From an uncultured Rikenellaceae bacterium (GTDB lineage: Bacteria > Bacteroidota > Bacteroidia > Bacteroidales > Rikenellaceae): a DNA stretch of 64,000 bases. The stretch is from positions 1 through 64,000 of the forward strand of contig CALYBQ010000013.1 in assembly GCA_944415565.1 (NCBI GenBank), read 5' to 3'. A program made the position numbers and the translations under genes. Below the pieces are notes generated by a model, which was given only the letters and a program-made list of their open reading frames with translations, was not told where the DNA came from and ran no database searches. This document shows positions 27,201 to 35,665 of the stretch, piece after piece (position 1 is the first letter of the stretch; every line of letters starts with the position of its first letter).

Positions 27201-27723
27201 TAGGGAAGGGCCTGTGTATGCCAGCTATTACGATGGAGAAACGGTTTATAATAAAGAGAATCAGATTTACTATACAAGTTTCGAGAATGATAATTCAACG
27301 GTAGGGATTGTTGATTCGGTAAACGCTAAAACCGGGTCAGCGGTAATGACGCGCCAATTGAATATCGATATGCGGAATTTCAAGCCGGGCAAATATAAAC
27401 TGAGCTATTGGAAAAGTAATGATAGTGGTAATAGCTGGGTAAAAGTAACAGAGGCTTTGACAGTCGGTAATTCTACTGAGGAATATACTATAGGACAGAA
27501 TGAAAACCTCGGTTATTGGATAGATGAGGTGAGGATATACCCTGAAAATGCCCGTATGACAACCATGACATATATCCCAGATCAAGGAAAGACCTCTCAG
27601 ATGGATCATAATGGAAAGGTTCAATATTGGGAATATGATGAGATGGGGCGACCATCAAAAATTCTGAATAACGAGCGAGAGGTGTTGCGTGAATTCGAAT
27701 ACCATGAATTAGAGATAAATTAA
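24223..27723 (+). CDS. Secreted YD-repeat/RHS cap-like protein 2
   Basis: 1166 residues, paralogue of the 1078-residue protein at 13547. Sec signal peptide cut near LWG-QD (residue 24). Same landmarks: VNMYTGQANISIPIAQI, LTLSYNTGGLKVGDV and VGLGWNFSTG; GASGIFVFGRDGKTYTIPD; a YWGYYNGA motif; and near the end SYWKSNDSGNSWVKV, WIDEVRIYPENARMTTMTY and a terminal YEYHE. It carries an insertion before the last module (about 925-1010). No core or toxin domain is present; these follow in the next gene after 20 bases. Secreted partner of the second RHS protein by inference. Confidence 0.8.
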   Translation: MKRLRHYLFPVLLLPLITGGTLWGQDDSEAPDKIFDKGGVDNKNKIVANVNSNVNMYTGQANISIPIAQIEADGLTIPLTLSYNTGGLKVGDVSGLVGLGWNFSTGVLVSRSLAGPKSDFWLTQGYVAMRGDSQERWDDLKKTLLSKGKDRLEYWTFTFQKQDGQPDICSFEIPGASGIFVFGRDGKTYTIPDKNIKIEYLDQFGEAIKITDPNGYEYYFGSLYKNPNSRIIVGDYLEASIWWDNEHVTTWHPIKIVKDGKDIVTYEYEAGESYRHYVYDKVYSVKYTSRDGSISGPDIDDSDVMRNDVNIVSPKYVKTIRTENMVISFSYDATTRHDVENMRLLKSIEITDKNNGLKTQSVFFNYSAFFNGAPKLKNITGQVRDSKIKTLYVFDYEESVNLPERDSPSYDYWGYYNGAANENRCPSFTAVDSVTLLRFSYTGADREPNFQYTKANVLQRIRYQNGGYTEFEYEPHITADNKIIGGLRTKSVATYDEFGRVASSVKYEYNDLATKQSSGQCFRYPDPSPIVSSRQYIGAPLINTFVTIQYQVNERYPFPLFDFNGAAIVYPMAQEIYANNSYKNVSFYSYSDFPDKKADIWIIGAHDQKDHAQRDYRQVPATSYWWARGMVKSNEIYNAYNGLESRETFIYELDDEPKNVFVNRIPFMTMGGMAAYFQEEKEYGRFQFKVGMFQTISQGIKLKTHIVERSRYNRGYTKNYTYHPDYGVPTCIVQQDSVNTIETHIKYPFDFAVPDNNVDELSPEVTAILNMQDRGIFVPIETYIKRNGKVVKGQVSTFKHVTQSDYKTTGVKLWQTYDLVINNPITDYSEAAIENGDFNIDDRYVVVQKSAHYDGNGNLTNIYTPRTAKNSSYIYDKYRNPIAEISNAVYAEPEYHASEIVVKSTETPGFDGYTFKIDVPSKREVGILITHYSYDEVSDDPAQRKHMVRITNYDVFPSPGYIDIEAVCGITKYIELEAGQYSITPYGSSTCGFREGPVYASYYDGETVYNKENQIYYTSFENDNSTVGIVDSVNAKTGSAVMTRQLNIDMRNFKPGKYKLSYWKSNDSGNSWVKVTEALTVGNSTEEYTIGQNENLGYWIDEVRIYPENARMTTMTYIPDQGKTSQMDHNGKVQYWEYDEMGRPSKILNNEREVLREFEYHELEIN

Positions 27724-27743
27724 TCACCTGCAAAGTCAATAAT

Positions 27744-30700
27744 ATGAAAAAGATAATATTCTTGCTGAGTATATTTCTCAGCTTGTCTGGGTCTACAGCA
27801 TTTGCTGTTTGGGATGACACCTTCGGGGAAATGATGGAAGTGAATATACCGCATATATCATCTTTTGCTGATAGTCAAGGAGTGGCATTAGATGAGATTA
27901 AACTGGATGTGGGGGCAAAATTTAATAGTCTTACGATAAAGTATAAGGGATTGTTGGATGAGTCATCAACTCTGTCGGAATCGTCTATACAGGTTGCAAT
28001 CGGAGAAGCATTACAAAGCGCAGGAGTATCATGGTTAGTGGTTAAATCATTTAGGAAAAGTACAGATGTCGGCTTAATCACATTTGATTTAAATATTACA
28101 GATACATCCTTGCCGGTACTGCTTAGAACAGCAAATGGGTCTGTATATAAAATTGGGATTGTGCCAATACTGATAAAATTAACGGTGGACAAACCTCAAG
28201 CTTTGCCGGATGAAGATCTTGTGTTTATGGCATCGAATCTTCGTCCCGGCAGGAATTATACCCTTCAAGTTGTGCAGGCTTCTACTGGAGATCCAGAGTG
28301 GATTAATTTTAGATACGATGGTTCTGAGAATCGAGGTAATGGCTTTGTAGCAAGGACGAAAATGCAAGGTGAAGCAGAATACCAACTTGTTATGGACGAA
28401 TCTTTCTTGGCAAGTGGTAACTCTGTGAAATCTAATATTTGTGAAACCCGGTTGGCTTGGCCGTTTTATTCTCTTATAGAAACTACAGAAGACGCTTCAA
28501 CCACAATAAGTAGTGATGGTTATACACTACAGGCAATACGACGGTATCGGCAGGAAAATAATGCGCCTTTTACTCCACAGCAGCAATATATCATGGAGCG
28601 TGTTTGTAAAATGTACGGTCATGAGAAATATAATTGGTTGAATAGAGAACTTACGGTGGTGCCGATATATGATGCTGAGGATAATGAGTATGTACTTACA
28701 ATGACCGCCACTCCTAATGCCTCTTGGGATCCTATATATTTTAATCTGGCATTGGACGAGAATGCTCCATTTATCATGCAGGAAGGAGGATTTGAAGTGT
28801 ACGATTGGTGCACTGTGGAAGGAGAAAAATTGACGGAGCCTTATGAAAGGCATCGTATCTCGGTATCTGGAGTCCAACAAGGGGTGACATATATATTATA
28901 CAAGGATTATACGCCTGTTCGTTCGCTCGTATGTACAGAGAATGAAGCTGCGGGAATGTTGTATTTCGATAATATCAATGCCAATGGAGAGTATACGGTG
29001 GCAGCGTCATGTTCCGGTAATGAGTGGTCTTTATCTGGCAGCTATACTGTTTCAGATGCTATTGGGGTAGGGCTTACTCCATCATATTCTCATAATTTTC
29101 AAATCGTACATGATTATGTGGAGCCTGATGTTAAAAATAGTTCCATTGTTTATAGCGATGCTTTGGGACGACAGCTGCAATCAATCGAGGTAAATGCTAC
29201 ACCTGACGGCAAAGATATAGTGAGTTTTGTTGAATACGATAATATGGGGCGCAAGGATGCACAAGTATATTTACCGTTTGCCGGCGACCAGAATGGGCTG
29301 TTTTATGTTGAGACGGATCCGTCATATACAAATGAGTCATTTTCCGGTTTAACGTATATGCAGGAATCATATTGGACCTCTTGTGCTGGTTGGGAAGGCT
29401 CCTATGCCTACACAGAGAAAGTCTATGACCAGTCTCCACTCGGTGTAGTTTTACAAACAAATGGGTTGGGGCAAAATGCTCATTCATGTCCATTGAAATA
29501 CAGTTATGGATTTAATTCAAAAGATGAAAAGATAAAGAAATTCCAGTTTGAGGAGGCTAATAATTGTATTTGGTATCAGGAGGTATATGGTGACGGGGAA
29601 TTAACAGTAATCAGAACTAAGCAATTTACATATTCCTCGGATAGACCTCTAACTACAGAATATAAAGATAGCGAAGGCCGTTTAGTTGCCAAAAGAATGG
29701 AGTATGATAAAAACGATATTCGGACTACTTATTTTGTTTATGATGAAATGGGGCGCGAACGTTATGTTATTCCACATATTCAAGCAGAGCAGATGAATTC
29801 GAATCGGGATTATGCTTATAATGAGTTGAGTAAGTATTGTTATTATACAGAATATGATGAATTCAATAATGTTGTAAAGAAATATGTCCCGGGTGCAGAG
29901 GAAGAACTTTCTGTATATGATAAACGGGGTAGGTTAGTGTTATCCCAATCTGGCAATCTCCGTAGTCAAGGGCAATGGCTTTTTACTAAATATGATGATT
30001 TAAATCGAACAGTTATGACTGGGATTTTGTCTGGAGGTACATATGAGGAGCATTTACAGGCAGTGCAATCTCAGACTCAGTTTGGAGAAACAAGAGGAGA
30101 TGCTTTGCATGGATATACCAATAATTGTTACCCTACGGCAATAACGGCAAACGATGTATTGACGGTGTCTTATTATGACGATTACGCCTGGCTTGCAAAT
30201 GCCGATTATGAATTTTTATCTTCAGAAGGATTAAATCAACAAATGTCATCAGATATTGTGTCTATGGCAACAGGGACCAAAACGAAAGTTCTGGGGATTG
30301 ATGAAAACCGTTGGCTGACATCTGTAGTCTATTATGATGATAAATATAATACAATTCAGACAATTACAGAACTATTTCCATCAGGCAAGGAGATCACATC
30401 AAATTTACATGATTGGTCTGGTAAAGTAATTCAAACTAAGGTTAAGCAAATAAGTGGCGCGGGAACTCACGAATATAATAAATGGTTCGATTATGATTCA
30501 CGAGGCCGATTGTTATCCATCAGACAACATATTACAGGTGATCCACGAGGAGAAGTCGTTATTGCTTCGTATGATTATGACGATATGGATCAGGTCGTTT
30601 CTAAATCGGTTCATAATGGATTGGATGAGACCAGCTTTGAATATTCTGTAGAAGGACATCAGATTGCTTCAGTGTCAAAAGATTTTACATATAATGTCGA

Positions 30701-32498
30701 ATTTGATTACCAAGTAACAGATGTAGTTAGTTATGAAGATGTTCGGTATGCAGGTAATATCAAACGATTATCATGGAAAGATTCCGACGGGATCGAAAAA
30801 TCATATTTGTTCGATTATGATAAATCCAATCAAATGATAGCTGCGAATATGTACGATAAGGTTGGCGGAAGTTGGACGCTATCTAACAAATTTGCAGAAA
30901 AAGGAATATCGTATGACAAGAATGGTAATATACTCACTATGTTGCGGACAGATGTCAATGGTAATCCTATGTATGATATTGAATACCTCTATCAAGGTAA
31001 TCAATTGTATTCGTTAAAGCTGAATGGAGAGCAGATTGATAGGCCCTTCAATTATGATGCTAACGGCAATATGATTTATGATGGACATACAGGGGTTTCT
31101 ATAAAATACAATATTTTGAATCTGCCTGAAGAGATTTCTGTTGATAATAACGAAAAGATTAGGTATATTTACAATGCAAGCGGAACAAAGCTCGCAACTG
31201 ATGTAGACGGTTATTTGACCTATTATCGTACTGTAATGGTATATAATAAGCCGTTGGGAGGTTCGGAGCAATTGGCTCATATGATACAACCTGAAGGTAT
31301 TGTTCAATACAATAGTACTAAGTCTGACTATACGTATAAATATTTCAAGGCAGATTTGTTGGGTAGTACTAGGGCTGTTTTAGCTGCTAATTGGGATGGC
31401 GTAACCAGCAAGTATTCTATGGATGTCGAACAGTCAACAGCTTACTATCCATTTGGCTTGGCTCATGAGCTCAATGATCTTGGCGTCAATAAATATCTGT
31501 TCAGTGGCAAGGAAATCCAGGATGCCAATATTGGCTCTGGGATATTAGGGTTATATGATTTCGGCTCACGTTATTACAACCCATTTTTGGGTCGTTGGTT
31601 CAATATTGATCCGGCACTACAGATGACTAATCCATATGTTTATTGTGGTAATAATCCGGCGATGTATGTAGATCCGGATGGGGAGTTTTTCTCTTTCTTT
31701 GTTGGATTCTTTAAAGGACTGTTTAAAGGGGAAAATCCATTTAAAACAGGCTGGACTCACCAAATGAATACCTTTAAAATATTGGGAGGTATGTTTATAG
31801 GAGAGAGTTTTTGGGATGTATTGAGTAAATGGACTTGGGAATTACCACAGCATATTGCTGGAGTTATCGGAGGATATGGCGTTAATTTAATCGGGGATGT
31901 AAAAGTAGATTATTGGGGTGGCGCAACTACTATAGCCCATCAGGGTGGAAAAGCATGGGGTGGTTTTACACTTGGAAGTTATATACAGGGAGATTACACC
32001 CTTGAGGCGGACCCTAACAATACATTGTTCCAGCATGAGTATGGACATTATCTACAGAGCAAAGCAAGCGGGCCGCTATATTTGGCGAAATATGCAATAC
32101 CGAGCCTATATGATGCAGCAAAAGATAATGTAGGGACGCATTGGGCTCATCCGACGGAACAGGATGCTAATGCTAGGGCTTTGAAATATTTTGAAAAAAG
32201 GTATCCGGGGTTTGCGGAATCGCGTACGTGGGAAAATGAGTACGGTTGGGATCATGGGAGCAATAAGATAATAGGCTATGAGCCGGGAAGAGATGGCGGC
32301 TACCACAACCCCGAAAATCAGAGAGCATTGAAAAACGCCAAGTTGAAGGCATACGGCAATGTTTGGGATGTGTTTGCTTCCTATTTATCTTATGGGTTGT
32401 TGCCTCTCCAAACATTTGTAATCGCTTTGCCCTATGAACACAATTACAGGAAAATGAAAGAGGAGAATTTGCAGATTAGCAGAAATATAGTTCGTTAA
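27744..32498 (+). CDS. Secreted RHS-core protein with HEYGH zinc-peptidase-like toxin domain
   Basis: 1584 residues, paralogue of the protein at 16795 but with fewer N-terminal beta repeats. Sec signal precedes VWDDTFGEMMEVNIPH, matching VWDDDLGEVTEITIPH of the first copy. DUF6443-like and RHS repeats lead to the core (YYPFGLAHELNDLGVNKYLF, SRYYNPFLGRWFNIDPA, DPDG at 1310-1313). The C-terminal 271 residues are unrelated to the first copy and contain HEYGH (1431-1435) with a possible third ligand E1472 in TEQDANARA, the HExxH...E layout of zinc metallopeptidases. Likely a polymorphic toxin; target unknown. Confidence 0.85.
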   Translation: MKKIIFLLSIFLSLSGSTAFAVWDDTFGEMMEVNIPHISSFADSQGVALDEIKLDVGAKFNSLTIKYKGLLDESSTLSESSIQVAIGEALQSAGVSWLVVKSFRKSTDVGLITFDLNITDTSLPVLLRTANGSVYKIGIVPILIKLTVDKPQALPDEDLVFMASNLRPGRNYTLQVVQASTGDPEWINFRYDGSENRGNGFVARTKMQGEAEYQLVMDESFLASGNSVKSNICETRLAWPFYSLIETTEDASTTISSDGYTLQAIRRYRQENNAPFTPQQQYIMERVCKMYGHEKYNWLNRELTVVPIYDAEDNEYVLTMTATPNASWDPIYFNLALDENAPFIMQEGGFEVYDWCTVEGEKLTEPYERHRISVSGVQQGVTYILYKDYTPVRSLVCTENEAAGMLYFDNINANGEYTVAASCSGNEWSLSGSYTVSDAIGVGLTPSYSHNFQIVHDYVEPDVKNSSIVYSDALGRQLQSIEVNATPDGKDIVSFVEYDNMGRKDAQVYLPFAGDQNGLFYVETDPSYTNESFSGLTYMQESYWTSCAGWEGSYAYTEKVYDQSPLGVVLQTNGLGQNAHSCPLKYSYGFNSKDEKIKKFQFEEANNCIWYQEVYGDGELTVIRTKQFTYSSDRPLTTEYKDSEGRLVAKRMEYDKNDIRTTYFVYDEMGRERYVIPHIQAEQMNSNRDYAYNELSKYCYYTEYDEFNNVVKKYVPGAEEELSVYDKRGRLVLSQSGNLRSQGQWLFTKYDDLNRTVMTGILSGGTYEEHLQAVQSQTQFGETRGDALHGYTNNCYPTAITANDVLTVSYYDDYAWLANADYEFLSSEGLNQQMSSDIVSMATGTKTKVLGIDENRWLTSVVYYDDKYNTIQTITELFPSGKEITSNLHDWSGKVIQTKVKQISGAGTHEYNKWFDYDSRGRLLSIRQHITGDPRGEVVIASYDYDDMDQVVSKSVHNGLDETSFEYSVEGHQIASVSKDFTYNVEFDYQVTDVVSYEDVRYAGNIKRLSWKDSDGIEKSYLFDYDKSNQMIAANMYDKVGGSWTLSNKFAEKGISYDKNGNILTMLRTDVNGNPMYDIEYLYQGNQLYSLKLNGEQIDRPFNYDANGNMIYDGHTGVSIKYNILNLPEEISVDNNEKIRYIYNASGTKLATDVDGYLTYYRTVMVYNKPLGGSEQLAHMIQPEGIVQYNSTKSDYTYKYFKADLLGSTRAVLAANWDGVTSKYSMDVEQSTAYYPFGLAHELNDLGVNKYLFSGKEIQDANIGSGILGLYDFGSRYYNPFLGRWFNIDPALQMTNPYVYCGNNPAMYVDPDGEFFSFFVGFFKGLFKGENPFKTGWTHQMNTFKILGGMFIGESFWDVLSKWTWELPQHIAGVIGGYGVNLIGDVKVDYWGGATTIAHQGGKAWGGFTLGSYIQGDYTLEADPNNTLFQHEYGHYLQSKASGPLYLAKYAIPSLYDAAKDNVGTHWAHPTEQDANARALKYFEKRYPGFAESRTWENEYGWDHGSNKIIGYEPGRDGGYHNPENQRALKNAKLKAYGNVWDVFASYLSYGLLPLQTFVIALPYEHNYRKMKEENLQISRNIVR

Positions 32499-32513
32499 CT
32501 AATTTTTATTTAT

Positions 32514-32966
32514 ATGAAAAGAATCTTGTTGTTAAGCGTTGCTGTAATGAGTATGGCATTTTCGTGTACTCCAAAAGAAAGTGAGACTTTTCATCAGCAT
32601 GTAAAAGTTACAAATAATGCGGAGTATCCTGTGTATGTTGCTTTTGACTATCTTTATCAAGATGTGCCAGAGCCTGAATATCCATGGAATCCACAGGAAA
32701 ATAAAGTAGGTGGTATTGGAAAGCTTGATAGTAAAATCAACTCTGGAGAAACGAGTACAAAAGCAATTTGCACTATACGTTCAACTGATTCCATAGAGGG
32801 ACTAATGATAGGTCGAAAAATGAAGGTTTTCTTCATTGATGCTGTTGCCTATGATCAGATTCTGATAGGTGATCCATTGCAAGATGAACTTTTACTTGAC
32901 AGCCGGGTTTATACTCTTGAAGACTTGAGAGTATTAAATTTTCATGTTCAATATCCGTTAGAATAA
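32514..32966 (+). CDS. Lipoprotein, candidate immunity to RHS toxin 2
   Basis: 150 residues with a signal peptide and lipobox (MAFSC, Cys18). The mature part is beta-rich (HVKVTNNAEYPVYVAFDYLY) with no enzyme motif. Starts 15 bases after the stop of the HEYGH RHS gene and is the last gene of that operon. A periplasm-facing or surface lipoprotein could neutralise a toxin acting outside the cytoplasm, as known for some peptidase and cell-wall toxins, but no direct evidence is in the sequence. Confidence 0.6.
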   Translation: MKRILLLSVAVMSMAFSCTPKESETFHQHVKVTNNAEYPVYVAFDYLYQDVPEPEYPWNPQENKVGGIGKLDSKINSGETSTKAICTIRSTDSIEGLMIGRKMKVFFIDAVAYDQILIGDPLQDELLLDSRVYTLEDLRVLNFHVQYPLE

Positions 32967-32971
32967 CTTTC

Positions 32972-33015
32972 ATATTATCAATGTCCAGACATTAATGTCT
33001 GGACATTGATAATAT
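32972..33015. terminator. Perfect 44-bp palindrome after RHS operon 2
   Basis: Two 22-base arms, centred on ATTAAT at 32991-32996, pair perfectly with no spacer. It begins five bases after the lipoprotein stop, so it probably ends RHS operon 2, although no T-tract follows. A second perfect 18-bp palindrome lies at 33078-33095 (TATACTCTA-TAGAGTATA). The rest of 33016-33380 is AT-rich without a recognisable gene. Confidence 0.5.
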
Positions 33016-33380
33016 ATTGTAATGCTTTCATTGTGATAGTCATTATGCTTAATGAGGGATTTTTCTTGCGCTAATACTATACTCTATAGAGTATAATAAG
33101 ATATCTGATCAATTATTTGTTGTCGTTTTAGAACCAAATTATTTGTATTTGTGGGACTAACCTTAGAGTAATATAGGCTAATTCCCAAAATGCACAAAGA
33201 GGTGACTTTCTTAGAATCAGCACAAAAATATTATTATATCAGTATCGTGGTTTATTATCACTCTAAAGCATCAACACTGCTGTATCTATATGTATTCATA
33301 TATTTTTTTGCAAAACAGAAATATGCAATAAATTCGGTAATCCGTTTCATGTCATAACTAAACTCATTTTCTCAAATTAA

Positions 33381-34027
33381 CCATTATTGAGGATCGGGAT
33401 GTTGTTGGAGAAGATATGGTAGATGATCGTCAATATTGGTTCTGTCGATCAATTAATGATGAAAAACGTTATTATATCGAGAAGCATGTCGGTGACGATA
33501 AATTTAAGAAAGAATATCTTACGCCGATAGATACATTGGTTCTGAATTTCAATTACACCGATATTGCTGAATTATATCGTATCGACAATATGGAGTATAT
33601 CAATATCCACGGGGAATTGTATAGCGATACTAATCCTATGATTTTCGGATATGGCGATGAGCTTGACGACCACTATAAAGAGATCGAAAAATTGCAGGAT
33701 AATGATTTTCTAGAGCATATAAAATCAGTGCGTTATCTGGAAACCGATAATTACCGTAAACTGTTAAGTTTTGTCGAATCCGAGCCCTATCAGATATTTG
33801 TCATGGGACATTCCTGCGGAAATTCTGACAGGACCTTACTCAATACGTTATTCGAACACCGCAACTGTTTTTCCATCAAGGTGTTCTATCATCAACTCGA
33901 TGATGATTCAGATAATTACAATGATCTTGTTCGTAACATTTCCCGCAACTTCAACGACAAACAAAATATGCGTGATGTGGTGGTGAATCATTCGTTAAGT
34001 TCACCGCTCGTTCCTTGTGTTAAATAA
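33381..34027 (+). pseudogene. N-terminally truncated AbiH-family phage-defence gene
   Basis: The reading frame is open from about 33359, after a stop, with a first ATG at 33416 (203 residues). It shows the C-terminal landmarks of the AbiH abortive-infection family: LVLNFNYTDI, INIHGELY, GYGDELDDHY and VMGHSCGNSDRTLLNTLFEH. Full AbiH proteins have another 100-200 residues at the N-terminus beginning with a NGFD-type nucleotide-binding start, which is absent here and not found in the AT-rich sequence upstream. Most likely an inactivated remnant, though a short product could be made. Confidence 0.75.
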
Positions 34028-34074
34028 TATCGATAATTCATATATTTACGTTCCGAATACTAATTTATACTCTT

Positions 34075-35121
34075 ATGGTCGAGACCCTGCGTACATACAG
34101 CCAACAACTGGCCGAACCTGTTTTCGACGATGCCTGCGATCTGGTCGCCTATATGGGGGCGGTGCAGGCACAAGATATGTCGATGTCGAAATGGGCGCTG
34201 GGGCTTCGCTTGTGCCGGCCATCGCTCGCGGCGGTTCAGGAGGCCGTCGATTCGGGCCGTATCGTGCGCACACATATACTGCGTCCGACATGGCACTATG
34301 TAGCGGCGTCCGATGTACGGTGGATGCTCGGGCTCTCGGGACGGCGCATCCGCGCGGCATTCCTGAGCTATGGGAAGCAGATGGCGCTGGATGAACGATA
34401 CATTTCGCGGTTCTACGATGCCATTGGCGCGCTGCTCACGGGTAGCGATGGACTGACCACGCAGGAGATAATCGAGGGTGTATCTGCGGCGGGTGTGGCG
34501 TGCGATGCCGACCGTGCACGTTTGATGCTCGGCTTGGCCGAAGCCGACGGGATAGTGTGCAACGGCCGGGAGCGCGACCGCAAATACACGTTCGCCCTGC
34601 TCGACGAGCGTGTGCCGGCCGTGCCCGGCCTGTCGAAAGAGGAGGCGCTGGCGTTGCTTGCCCGTAAATATTTCCAGAGCCACAGCCCTGCATCGGAGGA
34701 CGATTTCGTGTGGTGGTCGGGACTGCCCGTCACGGAAGCGAAACAGGCGGTCAGGTCGATCGGGAATGAACTCATCTCCGACCGTTACGAGGGCGAACGG
34801 CTGTTCGTTCACGAATCGTGTATCCCTGCGAATGGGGCTGCCGGTGTGGTGCATCTGCTGCCGCCATACGACGAGTACCTGATAAGCTATAAAGACCGCA
34901 CCCATGTGCTCGATCCGAAACATAGCGCCAAGGCACATAATAATTTCGGCATCTTCCAGCCGGTCGTGTTTCAGGACGGCAAGATAGTGGGCAACTGGAA
35001 GAAAAAGGCGAAAAAGGGCGGCGTTGAGATAGAGACCGTGCCTTTCTGCACTAAGAACCGGATCAGCGTTCGGAAACTCAAGGCGGCTGTCGACCGCTAC
35101 CGGGGTTTTCTCGAGGGCTGA
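34075..35121 (+). CDS. Winged-helix DNA-binding protein, HTH_42 / AlkZ-like
   Basis: 348 residues, no signal or membrane part. It carries the landmarks of the HTH_42 family: VQAQDMSMSKWALGLR near residues 29-45, RTHILRPTWHYVAASDVRWM near 64-85, then PASEDDFVWWSGL, and a C-terminal LPPYDEYLISYKDR. AlkZ and YcaQ of this family are DNA glycosylases that repair bulky or crosslinked adducts with a Q-x-Q or Q-x-D type site; here the QAQD at that place keeps it. Composition is GC-rich like the host genome. The glycosylase activity is inferred from family. Confidence 0.75.
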   Translation: MVETLRTYSQQLAEPVFDDACDLVAYMGAVQAQDMSMSKWALGLRLCRPSLAAVQEAVDSGRIVRTHILRPTWHYVAASDVRWMLGLSGRRIRAAFLSYGKQMALDERYISRFYDAIGALLTGSDGLTTQEIIEGVSAAGVACDADRARLMLGLAEADGIVCNGRERDRKYTFALLDERVPAVPGLSKEEALALLARKYFQSHSPASEDDFVWWSGLPVTEAKQAVRSIGNELISDRYEGERLFVHESCIPANGAAGVVHLLPPYDEYLISYKDRTHVLDPKHSAKAHNNFGIFQPVVFQDGKIVGNWKKKAKKGGVEIETVPFCTKNRISVRKLKAAVDRYRGFLEG

Positions 35122-35210
35122 GGTGACGGGTGCGGACTAGGGTTGCGTTGTCGCGTGCATATTGTCGTGTTTGATGGCTTTGCTTGTAGGAATGGTCATT
35201 ATTCCAGCAG

Positions 35211-35300
35211 TCACAATTTGCGTGCGTATTCCATTGCTTCGATTATGTTGCCGGCATCCACTTTCTGCATGATGTTCTGGCGATGTTTATTGACCGGGGG
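35211..35300 (-). pseudogene. LuxR-type HTH remnant
   Basis: On the minus strand the frame ending at the TGA at 35211 reads VNKHRQNIMQKVDAGNIIEA followed by MEYARKL and stop, the end of a LuxR/response-regulator HTH. Upstream the frame loses similarity and hits a stop about 17 codons earlier, so only the recognition helix and tail survive. The remaining gap to 35665 shows no other gene. Confidence 0.6.
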
Positions 35301-35665
35301 TATGCTTGCGGGTAATTTGTCGGAACCCAAATATAACTTTGATATACCAAATTAAACTGATAGGTGGGGTATTCCCATGTTTTTTTGTTTAGGTGATTAT
35401 GAATTCGCGACAATATGATGAGTGAATGTCAGAGAATCACATTCTGACATTCGAAGGCACTTGAGGGCATTATGTAAGTTATGCTCTTTTATGTTTTTCT
35501 TCAATAAGTTCTGGTTATTTTGTAGAACAACCAGAACGTGTGCTTGGAAGAGGTATAAAAGTTTTGAGAAATCGGAATGATTACACCGACAAGAATCTTG
35601 ATTGCCACAATACTGCATAGGAAATATGATGACTATTTCCGTGTCAAATTTGTTAATCAAAGTCT

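Noticed and set aside
34060..34938. 292-residue minus-strand frame opposite the HTH_42 gene
   Set aside because: The plus-strand gene has clear family motifs; GC-rich codons create the antisense frame.
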